Positions 19,515 to 28,199 of a DNA stretch of 64,000 nt are shown here, in pieces. This DNA is from an uncultured Clostridia bacterium. Lineage in GTDB: Bacteria > Bacillota > Clostridia > Christensenellales > UBA1242. Below the pieces are notes generated by a model that was not told where the DNA came from, ran no database searches, and saw only the letters and a program-made list of their open reading frames with translations. Numbering within the stretch: the stretch's first letter is position 1; each line of letters begins with the position of its first letter. The position numbers and the translations under genes were made by a program. Where the stretch lies: the NCBI GenBank assembly GCA_944381135.1, contig CALWJY010000007.1, positions 24,055 to 88,054 on the forward strand, given 5' to 3'.

Positions 19515-20501
19515 ATGAAAAAATCTGTCTATGCTCTTTTTTTGTTGATTTTAGGAATTTTTTTGGGAGTTGGAGGCTTGACATTACCACAAGTGCAAAA
19601 ACTTCAAAAAACTTCTTTACAAGAAAATATTTTGCAAACACAACTGATGGCAACAGAAGATTGCAAATTGGAAAAGACGGAGCAAAACTCGCAAACGGAT
19701 GCACAAAAGGAAGAGGTTTCAAAGCCGGAAAACCTCTATGAAGAAAACGCTTTCAGAATTTTGAGGCAAGCAAATTCTTCTGGACAGATTGAACTTTCAT
19801 ACATTTTTCCTGTTAATTCCACACTTTTGGCAGAACAAGGTTTTTCAGAAGAGGAAATCAAAACTTTCAGATTCTATCTTTCCGTCTATGTCAACGCGCT
19901 GGCGCAACAAAACCGCCAAAATGCCACTGAGGGTGTCACAGTTGGGAATTGTGCCTACTACACAGATGTTGACGGTATTGGTTTTTCCATTGTTTTTGAA
20001 AGTTTGGACGCTCAAAGGAAGTTTTTTGGTGTTGAAGATGACGGCTCTTCAGGTGGCACCGAAAACAAAACAAGTGGTTTTTTCATAAAAACGGTTTGTC
20101 TTGAAACCACTTTTCCTGTTTCGTCTGTTCAATCGGCAGAAAATTTGAAACAGGTGTGCAAAATGGCACTTTCGTCTTGGGCAAATGATAAAAATCTTGA
20201 AAATGTGGAACAACTTTCGGCGGTCTACGACAACTCACTTTTCATCTATGATTTTGCAACCACCTCTGACGATTTGAGATCGGAATTCATGTATGATGAC
20301 GACAATTTTCATCATAATGTCTTTTTCAAAACGCTTTCCGACATTGAAAATGACAACACAATAAGTTTCTATGTTTCCTATGCAAACACACCGGTGTGGT
20401 ATTTGTCTGCAATCTTGCTTGTGATTGTTGGCATGGGGCTTGCATATGTTGTTCTCAAAAGGAAAAAGAGAGTTGCAGAAACCAAGAAATCAGAAAATTG
20501 A
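19515..20501 (+). CDS. Hypothetical single-pass surface protein (type I topology)
   Basis: Unrecognised 328-residue protein. Residues about 4-25 form a signal peptide (MKKSVYALFLLILGIFLGVGG), residues about 30-70 are charged and flexible, the body (70-295) is an extracellular mixed domain with three Cys, and residues about 298-320 form a membrane helix (WYLSAILLVIVGMGLAYVV) followed by a basic cytosolic tail (KRKKR). The middle contains a G/S-rich linker (DDGSSGGTENKTSG). The same C-terminal plan, helix plus basic tail, ends the 6188-aa protein at 50407. It follows the giant lipoprotein by 161 nt on the same strand, so a partner or assembly role is possible but unproven. The gap before it holds only a weak promoter. 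Confidence 0.7.
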   Translation: MKKSVYALFLLILGIFLGVGGLTLPQVQKLQKTSLQENILQTQLMATEDCKLEKTEQNSQTDAQKEEVSKPENLYEENAFRILRQANSSGQIELSYIFPVNSTLLAEQGFSEEEIKTFRFYLSVYVNALAQQNRQNATEGVTVGNCAYYTDVDGIGFSIVFESLDAQRKFFGVEDDGSSGGTENKTSGFFIKTVCLETTFPVSSVQSAENLKQVCKMALSSWANDKNLENVEQLSAVYDNSLFIYDFATTSDDLRSEFMYDDDNFHHNVFFKTLSDIENDNTISFYVSYANTPVWYLSAILLVIVGMGLAYVVLKRKKRVAETKKSEN

Positions 20502-20658
20502 AATTTGAGAAAATGTTTGAGAATTGAAAACGGAAAAACATTTAAAATTGAGACATAGGAAATGAGTGGCAAGAAAAGAGCGCTGAGAAATGAAAATCAA
20601 AAATGTTGGAAAATGCTTAAATTATTCAAAAAATCATGAATAAATGTTGCAAAACTTC

Positions 20659-20690
20659 AAAACGGGGCTCCCAAGCCCTTGTTTTTTTTA
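20659..20690 (+). terminator. Intrinsic terminator
   Basis: GGGGCT (20664-20669), loop CCCA, AGCCCT (20674-20679), then TGTTTTTTTT. It ends the surface-protein transcript; its 3' side doubles as the -35 region of the typA promoter. Confidence 0.9.
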
Positions 20691-20707
20691 TGAAAAGGTG
20701 ATATAAT
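20679..20707 (+). promoter_or_regulatory. typA promoter
   Basis: TTGTTT (20679-20684), 17-bp spacer, TATAAT (20702-20707) with TG at 20699-20700. The -35 lies in the T-tract of the preceding terminator. Confidence 0.75.
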
Positions 20708-20757
20708 AAATAAGTTTTAAAGAAAGAGATGGAAAATTTGAATTATGAAGGTGAACT

Positions 20758-22593
20758 ATGGAAGAAAACAAGAACATCAGAAATGTGGCAATCATTGCAC
20801 ACGTTGACCACGGCAAGACATCGCTTGTCAATGAAATGTTGAAACAAGGAAATGTTTTCAGAGACAATCAGGTTGTGGAAGACAGAGTCATGGACAGCAA
20901 CGCACTTGAAAGAGAGAGGGGAATCACAATTTTGTCGAAAAACACCTCTTGCTTTTATGACGGCGTGAAAATCAATGTTGTGGACACACCGGGTCACGCA
21001 GATTTTGGCGGTGAAGTTGAAAGAGTTTTGAAAATGGTGGATGGCGTGCTTTTGGTTGTGGACGCCTTTGAAGGACCTATGCCTCAAACGCGTTTTGTGC
21101 TTGAAAAGGCTTTGGCGCTGAAACTTAAGGTTGTGGTTGTCATCAACAAAATTGACCGCCCAGACGCCCGCGTGAGAGAGGTTGTGGACGAGGTTTTGGA
21201 ACTGTTTTTGGAACTTGACGCAGATGAAGAGCAACTCAACTCTCCATTTGTTTTTGCATCCGCAAGACAAGGAATTGCCTCCACAGACATGAACGAGCAG
21301 GGCACAGATTTGAAACCGCTTTTCGAGACAATCATCAAACACATTCCAGCACCTATCGGCGACGAAAATGCACCTCTCAAGATGTTGATTTCTTCAGCAG
21401 AACACAATGATTATGTTGGAAAACTTGCTGTCGGCAAAATTGATTGTGGAAAAATCAGAGTTGGGCAAAATGTTGTTGTTTGCAACTTCCATGACGAGAC
21501 AAAGAAAGTGCGCTCAAAAATCGTCAGCCTTTATGTCTATGAAGGCTTGAAAAGAGTGCCGGTTGAAAGTGCGTCTTTTGGTGAAATTGTTTGTGTTGCA
21601 GGGCTTGAGGATGTGACAATTGGAGACACAATTTGTGACGAGGCAAAAGTTGAACCAATCGAATTTGTCAAGATTGCCGAGCCAAGTGTGGAGATGACTT
21701 TCATGGTGAACGACAGTCCATTTGCTGGCAAAGAGGGCAAATTTGTGACATCCAGACATTTGCGTGACAGACTCTATAAAGAGGCGGTCAAAGACCTTTC
21801 ACTCCGCGTTGAAGATGGCGACACTGCGGACAAATTCAAAGTGCGCGGAAGAGGCGAAATGCATCTTTCCATTTTGATTGAGAACATGAGAAGAGACGGC
21901 TATGAATTTCAGGTCAGCCAGCCAAAAGTTTTGATCAAAGAAATTGACGGCGTGAAATGCGAGCCAATTGACAGGCTTTTCTTGGATGTTCCAGAAGATT
22001 GCGTGGGTGCGGTTATGAACAAAATGGGTGTGCGTAAAGGCGAACTTCAAGGCATGACACCGCATGGCAATCGCATGAAAATGGAATTTCTCATTCCATC
22101 GCGTGGACTTTTTGGCTTTAAGTCCGAATTTTTGACAGACACACGCGGAGAGGGCATCATCAATTCAATTTTCTATGACTATGAACCATATAAAGGCGAA
22201 ATCAATCGAAGAGACTATGGCGCACTGATTGCACACGAAACAGGAAAGGCAATTGTGTATGGACTTTTCAACGCGCAAGAGCGTGGCGAACTTTTCATCG
22301 GTCCAGGCGTGGATGTCTATGGCGGAATGGTTGTGGGCGCAAACCCAAAAGGTGGAGACATTGTTGTGAATGTTTGCAAATCAAAACACCTTTCAAACAT
22401 GCGTGCTTCGGGCAGTGATGACGCACTCAGATTGTCTCCTCCAAGACAGATGAGTCTTGAAGACTGCATCGAGTTTTTGGGCGATGATGAATATTTGGAA
22501 GTGACACCAAAATCCATCCGTATAAGAAAAATCATTCTCGACCACAACATGCGACTCCGCGAGCGTGGCAAAATGCTCCGCGGTGAAATTTAG
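20758..22593 (+). CDS. typA: Ribosome-associated GTPase TypA/BipA
   Basis: Translational GTPase of the EF-G/LepA group that binds the ribosome and supports 50S assembly and stress or cold growth. 611 residues, standard length. G1 is AHVDHGKTS (residues 14-22), the switch region has RERGITILSKNTS, G3 is DTPGHADFGGEVERV, and G4 is NKIDRPDAR. The C-terminal half has the TypA-specific RGRGEMHLSILIENMRR and the domain ending in 'VTPKSIRIRKIILD'. ATG at 20758 follows GAAGGTGA. It is a single gene with its own promoter. All GTPase motifs are intact. Confidence 0.97.
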   Translation: MEENKNIRNVAIIAHVDHGKTSLVNEMLKQGNVFRDNQVVEDRVMDSNALERERGITILSKNTSCFYDGVKINVVDTPGHADFGGEVERVLKMVDGVLLVVDAFEGPMPQTRFVLEKALALKLKVVVVINKIDRPDARVREVVDEVLELFLELDADEEQLNSPFVFASARQGIASTDMNEQGTDLKPLFETIIKHIPAPIGDENAPLKMLISSAEHNDYVGKLAVGKIDCGKIRVGQNVVVCNFHDETKKVRSKIVSLYVYEGLKRVPVESASFGEIVCVAGLEDVTIGDTICDEAKVEPIEFVKIAEPSVEMTFMVNDSPFAGKEGKFVTSRHLRDRLYKEAVKDLSLRVEDGDTADKFKVRGRGEMHLSILIENMRRDGYEFQVSQPKVLIKEIDGVKCEPIDRLFLDVPEDCVGAVMNKMGVRKGELQGMTPHGNRMKMEFLIPSRGLFGFKSEFLTDTRGEGIINSIFYDYEPYKGEINRRDYGALIAHETGKAIVYGLFNAQERGELFIGPGVDVYGGMVVGANPKGGDIVVNVCKSKHLSNMRASGSDDALRLSPPRQMSLEDCIEFLGDDEYLEVTPKSIRIRKIILDHNMRLRERGKMLRGEI

Positions 22594-22756
22594 GCGTCAT
22601 TGACGCGTTATGTGGTGGCGATACCGTTGTTTTTTCCTAATAAATGGCAAATGATTTTGATTGTGCTCACACTTTAATTTGCTTTTCAAAGAACCTTTTT
22701 ATTTTTCATCTTTTACATATTTTCGCTGAAGTTTAAAGCAATTTTCTTTCATAGTA

Positions 22757-22786
22757 TTGACTTTATAACGTTTTATCTGTTAAAAT
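22757..22786 (+). promoter_or_regulatory. Promoter of the 451-aa gene
   Basis: TTGACT (22757-22762), 18-bp spacer, TAAAAT (22781-22786) preceded by TG (22778-22779). The TGTTAAAAT box is identical to that of the giant lipoprotein promoter. Confidence 0.75.
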
Positions 22787-22838
22787 GTTTCTAACTTAAT
22801 GATAGAGAAAGCCACATGCAATATAAAAGGAGGAAAAG

Positions 22839-24194
22839 ATGAAAAAAGGGCAGCTTGTGAACATGGAATGGGAAGATCCGATTGCAAGAGCGTACAGGCG
22901 AGAAGAGGGAAACCAGTTTATGCGTTCTTATGCGAGAATGCTAACTGAAGATAAAAACAAAATTAAGGGGAAATCGTCACTTCAACTTGCAGAAGATATT
23001 GAAAATTTTTTCAAAACAGAAGTTCGGTTTCGTTGGGGGCATGTTAATTCTAAGGATTATGGCTATTTCATTAACCCATCGATTTCATGGATGGGGCTAA
23101 CCCAAAGAGATTTTGATTGTTGGGGTTGCTTTGTTTCTTCAAATGAGTGGACAAAACGTTTCGGCGGAGAAATTGATCTCGAGTTTCTTTTTTATGACAA
23201 AGTGGAAAAGTTGGCATCTCAAGTTTTTGAAGTAATGTCTGACACGCAAAAATTTGAAGTGTTGGAAACTTTGTTTAAGAAAACCGATTTAAAACCATAT
23301 TTGGAGCCATTTTCATATTTTTTTGTATGCTTGAAAGCAGTTAAACAAACTTCACCACAGGTGGCAGAAGAATTTTTGTGTAAAATTTTTGATGAATTCA
23401 TTGAAAGCCGAGATTGGTGTGAAAATCTTTCACAAGAAGAGAAAGAAGAAGTTGACAAGAGTTTACGAAATTTAATTTTTGTTGTTTTAAGTCCAAAAGA
23501 GACGGCGCACTTTTTTCACGGAATGCTTGAAAGGAATATGGATGCTCCATGCAAACAAGAAATGGTTATGAAAAATTTTAAAAGTGCGCTCTCCCTCATG
23601 CATCGTATTGATGACAAAAATTCTTATGCTGCAATATTTGATTGGAGAAGTTTAAGTCTCATTGATAATGGTTATACTCCAAAATTTGATATGCAAAGAA
23701 ATTTAAATATCCTTGAACATAAAAAATACAACCGAACACTTTTTGAGTTTTTCAAGTATGACAATTCACAGCAAATGCTGGCAAAAATCAGTCCAATTTT
23801 GGCAGAAACTTTTGCTTCTCCTTATGCTATTTCAAAAAGAGATGGCAGAGAAATTGCTTCTTTTTTCAAAAATGTTGCGATGTCATTGATTGATGTTGGT
23901 CCAACGAATCGCAGTGAAAATGATTTTTTTGATTGCTCAGAATATACAATCGATTTGTTTAAGTTTTTGATGGATGAGGGCAGAGTTGACGCATTGGATG
24001 CCATTTGCTCAATTGAAAATGTTGAAGAAATTTTCCCATTGTTTAAATTGAAAGGCTTTATTTTTCAAGATTATATTGAAAACAGAGAGAAACAACAAAT
24101 TGAACAGTTAAAGATGGTTGAAACAAAGAAAACATCAAACAAATCTACGTCCAACAAAAATTTAAAACCAAATCAAGAAGGACGCAAATTATGA
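22839..24194 (+). CDS. Hypothetical cytosolic protein (451 aa)
   Basis: I do not recognise this protein. It has no signal peptide or membrane segment and reads as mostly helical, with many aromatic residues and about ten Cys. The N-terminal 110 residues are rich in W, R and G (V-R-F-R-W-G-H, N-P-S-I-S-W-M-G); the middle is made of repeated helical stretches ending in L-F/L-K pairs, and the last 45 residues are a K/N/S-rich tail probably disordered. AAAGGAGG sits at proper distance before ATG 22839. It is transcribed alone: strong promoter upstream, terminator overlapping its stop codon. Its codon choice is slightly more AT-rich than that of neighbouring housekeeping genes. No function can be assigned. 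Confidence 0.75.
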   Translation: MKKGQLVNMEWEDPIARAYRREEGNQFMRSYARMLTEDKNKIKGKSSLQLAEDIENFFKTEVRFRWGHVNSKDYGYFINPSISWMGLTQRDFDCWGCFVSSNEWTKRFGGEIDLEFLFYDKVEKLASQVFEVMSDTQKFEVLETLFKKTDLKPYLEPFSYFFVCLKAVKQTSPQVAEEFLCKIFDEFIESRDWCENLSQEEKEEVDKSLRNLIFVVLSPKETAHFFHGMLERNMDAPCKQEMVMKNFKSALSLMHRIDDKNSYAAIFDWRSLSLIDNGYTPKFDMQRNLNILEHKKYNRTLFEFFKYDNSQQMLAKISPILAETFASPYAISKRDGREIASFFKNVAMSLIDVGPTNRSENDFFDCSEYTIDLFKFLMDEGRVDALDAICSIENVEEIFPLFKLKGFIFQDYIENREKQQIEQLKMVETKKTSNKSTSNKNLKPNQEGRKL

Positions 24195-24218
24195 AAGTCA
24201 CGGGCAGTGACTTTTTTT
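24194..24218 (+). terminator. Intrinsic terminator overlapping the stop codon
   Basis: AAAGTCAC (24194-24201), loop GGGCA, GTGACTTT (24207-24214), then TTTT. The first A of the stem is the last base of the TGA stop codon. Confidence 0.9.
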
Positions 24219-24365
24219 GTTGTCTCAATATGTTGGCAATGTGATTTTGTTTTGTGATTACTGATTTTGAGAAAGAAAACTTTTTCTTTAAGTAAAAGCG
24301 AATTAAATTTTCTTTATAAAATGCCGACAAAAACCGAGATTGTGAGCGCTTTAAGTCAAAATCAC

Positions 24366-24394
24366 TTGAAAAATGGACGCGGGTGTGATATACT
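24366..24394 (+). promoter_or_regulatory. Promoter with extended -10, leaderless start
   Basis: TTGAAA (24366-24371), 17-bp spacer, TGATATACT with the -10 at 24389-24394. The ATG begins at 24401, exactly where transcription should start. Confidence 0.7.
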
Positions 24395-24400
24395 TTTCAC

Positions 24401-24652
24401 ATGAAAAGCACTGAAAAGCAAGAATTGAAAAGAAAAATCAGGCGCGTTGGACTTTTTTTGTTGATTGTGTTCATCCCAGCGCTTGCTGTTGCCATTGCGC
24501 TCTATTTTGCAATGGTTCCTCAGTGGCTTAACATTTTGGTTTTGGTTGTCATGCTTTTCATCCTATATTTCCTCTATGCTTTTGTTTGTGACAAACTTGA
24601 CAAGAAAAAAGAGGAACGTTTGAAAAACAAAAAAGACCCATTCTCAGAATGA
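24401..24652 (+). CDS. Small membrane protein with two helices
   Basis: 83-residue protein: basic N-terminus (1-16), two membrane helices (about 17-37 and 42-62), and a long charged K/E-rich cytosolic tail (KKKEERLKNKK). Family not recognised. No other Met gives a sensible start, and there is no ribosome-binding site; the -10 box six bases upstream suggests a leaderless mRNA. It precedes dnaB by 127 nt on the same strand with no terminator between, so it may head the dnaB operon. Confidence 0.7.
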   Translation: MKSTEKQELKRKIRRVGLFLLIVFIPALAVAIALYFAMVPQWLNILVLVVMLFILYFLYAFVCDKLDKKKEERLKNKKDPFSE

Positions 24653-24779
24653 TTTAAATTTTATTGGACAAGTCAGAAAAAGTTTGACAAAATGGCAACA
24701 AATTGCAAACTGAAAAACGAATTCTGAAAAGGCTACTTGATGGTTGCGCATTGCAACTGTTTGAAAGTTGGAGGTTTCT

Positions 24780-26147
24780 ATGGCTGAATATAAGGTTCTA
24801 CCAAACAGTTTGGAGGCTGAGCAGGCACTGCTTGGTTGCATTTTGCTTGACAATGAAACTCAAATGGAAATTCTTTCCAAAATTGAAGTGAATGATTTTT
24901 ATTCCGAAGCGCACAAAAACATCTATGATTGCATGTTGAAAATCTATATGAAAAGTGTGCCTGTGGACTTTGTGACAACAATCAACCAATTGGAAGTTGA
25001 AAAGAAGTTGGAGTCCGTTGGCGGAATTGACTACATCACATATCTGACCAATGTTGTGCCATCGGCAGCAAATTTTCAGCACTATCTCAACATCGTCAAA
25101 GACACCGCAGTTCGCAGACATTTGATTTTGGAATCGCAAAACATCATCAACAACGCATTTGAAAGTCAAGATGCAAACAGTGCCATGCAGTTTGCCGAGA
25201 AAAAAATCTTTGACCTTTCGCAAAAAGACACTGCTTCAGACTTGGAACTTGTCGGGAAGCCAGGCGGAACACTGACCAACGTTTTGAATCAAATTTCCGA
25301 ACTTGCCGAAAACAAAGGAAAACTTCGCGGAATCCCAACGGGATATAAAGAATTTGACGCCATCACAAGCGGGCTTCAAAACAGCGACCTCATTTTGCTT
25401 GCGGCGCGTCCGGGTGTTGGAAAAACATCTTTTGCCATGAATTTGGCAGTTAATGCAGCAATCAATCAAGGCAAAAAAGTGGCAATTTTCTCTTTGGAAA
25501 TGTCAAGAGAACAACTTATGCAAAGGGCGCTTGCCTCACTTGCAAAAGTCAACTTGTCACACGTTTTGCGTGGAACAATGGATTCTGACGAATGGAAAAG
25601 AATTTGGACAGCTGAGAAAAAACTTGCACAAAGTTCAATTTTTGTTGACTCATCTTCGCTTGTCACTCCGTTTGACATCCTTTCAAAATGTCAAAAGTTG
25701 AAATTGACAGAAGGGCTTGACATGATTGTGATTGACTATCTTCAACTTATGACAATGGGCAGAAGTTCCAGAGAGTCCAGAACGCAAGAAGTCAGCGACT
25801 TGACAAGAACGCTGAAGATTGCAGCCAAAGAACTCAATGTGCCAATTCTTCTTTTGTCGCAACTTTCGCGTGCAGTGGAAGTGCGTGAAGACCACAGACC
25901 TGTGCTTTCCGACCTTCGTGAATCGGGGGCAATCGAGCAGGACGCCGATATTGTTTTGTTCATATACAACCCAGAGAAATATAACGATGTGACAGTTTCC
26001 GAAGAGGACGCGGGCACGGTTTATCTTCTCATTTCCAAACACAGAAATGGAAGCACGGGCGAAGTGAAACTCAGATGGGTTGGAGAATACACAACATTCC
26101 TAAATCACGACGAAAAAGTGCAGTTTGAACAAGCAAAAGACGAATGA
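24780..26147 (+). CDS. dnaB: Replicative DNA helicase DnaB
   Basis: Hexameric ATP-dependent 5'-3' helicase that unwinds the replication fork (called DnaC in B. subtilis). 455 residues from ATG 24780, which has GGAGG five bases upstream; an upstream in-frame TTG at 24768 is not needed. The N-terminal primase-binding domain begins LPNSLEAEQALLGCIL; the linker and RecA-like core follow. Walker A is ARPGVGKTSFAMN (residues 209-221), Walker B is MIVIDYLQLM, and the conserved LLSQLSRAVEVREDHRPVLSDLRESGAIEQDADIV block holds the DnaB motif 4 and arginine contacts. Sixteen bases downstream begins a pair of unknown exported proteins, probably cotranscribed. Confidence 0.97.
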   Translation: MAEYKVLPNSLEAEQALLGCILLDNETQMEILSKIEVNDFYSEAHKNIYDCMLKIYMKSVPVDFVTTINQLEVEKKLESVGGIDYITYLTNVVPSAANFQHYLNIVKDTAVRRHLILESQNIINNAFESQDANSAMQFAEKKIFDLSQKDTASDLELVGKPGGTLTNVLNQISELAENKGKLRGIPTGYKEFDAITSGLQNSDLILLAARPGVGKTSFAMNLAVNAAINQGKKVAIFSLEMSREQLMQRALASLAKVNLSHVLRGTMDSDEWKRIWTAEKKLAQSSIFVDSSSLVTPFDILSKCQKLKLTEGLDMIVIDYLQLMTMGRSSRESRTQEVSDLTRTLKIAAKELNVPILLLSQLSRAVEVREDHRPVLSDLRESGAIEQDADIVLFIYNPEKYNDVTVSEEDAGTVYLLISKHRNGSTGEVKLRWVGEYTTFLNHDEKVQFEQAKDE

Positions 26148-26163
26148 AAGAAAGGAGGGTTAA

Positions 26164-26991
26164 ATGAAGAAAAGGTGGTTTATTTTTGTCATCATTCTGG
26201 TGATTATTGCCGTCATTTTGACAATTGTGTTCATCAATCTTTTCCGAGAAAAAGACACCACAGCGCTTGCTGAAAATGTCAACGATGTCACACAAAATGG
26301 CTATTTAAGCGAAGAAAACGAAGCAAATCAGGCAATTGATGCCTATCTTGCCCAAGTGTCTGGGCTTGGAAGTTTGGAGGCGGATCGCACAACAATTGAA
26401 AACTATGCTGATGCCTATGCTGCTTTTGAAGTGATTGGAGATTTCTTCAGCAGACAAATTGTATTCACTGAAAACACAAGTGTCTATCGTGAAAACAGAG
26501 GCAGAATCAGAAATGCGTTCCAGCGCGCCCAAAATGCTGTGGACGACTTTGCAGAATATCTCTCTCAAAACATGGATGTGGTTGGCAGTGATGAAGATTG
26601 GATGACAATCACATGGGCAAACTGCAAAGGATATATGCAAGACATCATTTCAAACACAACAGATGCTGTCACAAGGCTTGCGCTTGTCTATCAAGATTGC
26701 GTGACCTCAAAAGTCATGAATAATGCCATGTCCGACATCATTTTTGCAGAGATTGAAAAATGGACATCGCAATTGATTTCGGAAGAGACGGTTTCGACTG
26801 CAGGGCTTGGACAGCAACTTTTGACATTTGTCAATGCCTATCTCACAATAGACGGCGAGAATGTGATTTTGCAGTTCCAATATGACAACAACATCAAGAG
26901 CCAAGCAGAAAACATCAATGAACTTGGAGAAGAGTCAACTTTCTATTCTCAATTTGTGGCAGGTTTGATTGAAGTGACGGAGGGCGTATGA
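26164..26991 (+). CDS. Hypothetical membrane-anchored protein
   Basis: 275-residue protein of unknown family. Residues about 4-27 form one hydrophobic anchor (WFIFVIILVIIAVILTIVFI), then an extracytoplasmic helical region rich in A, N, E and D. GGAGG lies just before ATG 26164. It begins 16 nt after dnaB and overlaps the following lipoprotein by ATGA (stop and start share bases 26989-26990), so both are probably translated together. The two share a similar helical, acidic outline and may act as a pair at the outer face of the membrane. Confidence 0.7.
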   Translation: MKKRWFIFVIILVIIAVILTIVFINLFREKDTTALAENVNDVTQNGYLSEENEANQAIDAYLAQVSGLGSLEADRTTIENYADAYAAFEVIGDFFSRQIVFTENTSVYRENRGRIRNAFQRAQNAVDDFAEYLSQNMDVVGSDEDWMTITWANCKGYMQDIISNTTDAVTRLALVYQDCVTSKVMNNAMSDIIFAEIEKWTSQLISEETVSTAGLGQQLLTFVNAYLTIDGENVILQFQYDNNIKSQAENINELGEESTFYSQFVAGLIEVTEGV

Positions 26992-28070
26992 AAACAAAAA
27001 AAGTTTTGTGCAGTTTGGCAATATGTTGCCTTTCAGTTTTTGGAGTTTTGGGGCTGAGCGGATGTGGAAATGTTTCCATTCAAAGCTTAAGTGAGACTTT
27101 TCAAGAACTTGACGCGGTTTATCAGCAATATTCCAACATCTTCACGGAGGGAGAATTGGAGGGGCTTGAGACGAAGTATGTCATCAGCACCTATAGTGAC
27201 GCCGTTGATGAGGAAATTGCTTCAAACACAGAGGGCTATGTCGAACTTTTGGACTTATATAACGCCACTCTTGTGATTGCCAATGATTATACCGACAGCA
27301 ACAGAGACTATGTCTTAAGCCGAGAGGAAGATGCTTTAAGTTCGGATTCTCGCAGAGCAATCAACAACTTGAATGAAAGTTTGAATGATTATATTGACTC
27401 CATTCATGATTTTGTATTGGCAAGAACCACTTTGATTGAGCATTTTGACAGATTTGCTGGGCAAATTCCTGAAAGTGATGAATCAAGTTTGCTTAGATTT
27501 AAAAAGGTTTATGGACGCATGGTTGCAAATGCGGTGACAGTTTCCACAGATGTGGCAACACTTGTTGAAACAACCGATATTTTGGAACTTCTCAGAAAGA
27601 CAGAACCAACGCCAGCGGACACAGAAACAGTGAAAGAATATATCCGCGCAAAATTGCTTCCAATTTTCAGCGAATTTCGAATTTCTCAGATTGAAAACAA
27701 CATGAATTGGAGTGCGCAAAGAGAGGGTGATTGCAAAGCAAGAATCACGGCGCTTATGGAAAGCATGAATGAAGCATTTGAAAATTTTAAGTCAAATTTT
27801 GTGACAAGAGACGCAAACATTCAGCGCGAATCTGAACAAATCAACCTATTGTTTGATTTGGCAGAAGAGTTTTTCAAAGAAGCGGATCAATTTTACATCG
27901 CTCTTGAAAGATTGGACTTGCCAACACTTGCAATCAGTTATGACAACGAGTTGTCAACTTATCTTTCAGAAAATGAATTGGCGGAAGTATATTTGACAAA
28001 ATTGGAACAGTTCGCAAACATCTCGCTTCCAAGTTTTATGGATGAAGTTTGCGAAATAATTTATCCATAA
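26988..28070 (+). CDS. Hypothetical lipoprotein
   Basis: 360-residue lipoprotein with a signal peptide and lipobox LSGC (Cys26). The mature chain is helical and acidic, made of long amphipathic stretches such as 'ELDAVYQQYSNIF' and 'ESMNEAFENFKSNF', resembling a helical bundle; no enzyme motif is visible. The start overlaps the stop of the membrane-anchored gene before it (ATGA), indicating translational coupling. Family not recognised. Lying behind dnaB is unusual for envelope proteins and may be chance operon sharing. Confidence 0.75.
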   Translation: MKTKKVLCSLAICCLSVFGVLGLSGCGNVSIQSLSETFQELDAVYQQYSNIFTEGELEGLETKYVISTYSDAVDEEIASNTEGYVELLDLYNATLVIANDYTDSNRDYVLSREEDALSSDSRRAINNLNESLNDYIDSIHDFVLARTTLIEHFDRFAGQIPESDESSLLRFKKVYGRMVANAVTVSTDVATLVETTDILELLRKTEPTPADTETVKEYIRAKLLPIFSEFRISQIENNMNWSAQREGDCKARITALMESMNEAFENFKSNFVTRDANIQRESEQINLLFDLAEEFFKEADQFYIALERLDLPTLAISYDNELSTYLSENELAEVYLTKLEQFANISLPSFMDEVCEIIYP

Positions 28071-28199
28071 AAAAAAATTACTTGTAGGACAGCCAAAATT
28101 TAATATAAAATATAAAAAATTATCAAAAAATCAACAACAAAATGTAAAAATTTTGTTATTAGTAAAAATTTTTGCTTTATGTGGATGAAAGGAGAAGAA

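Noticed and set aside
22594-22606. GCGTC-ATT-GACGC hairpin just after typA as a terminator
   Set aside because: Stem is good but there is no U-run within reach; left uncalled.
28135-28157. AACAAAAT/ATTTTGTT hairpin upstream of gltX
   Set aside because: AT-only, no U-run after it, in DNA where such matches are common; not called a terminator or riboswitch.
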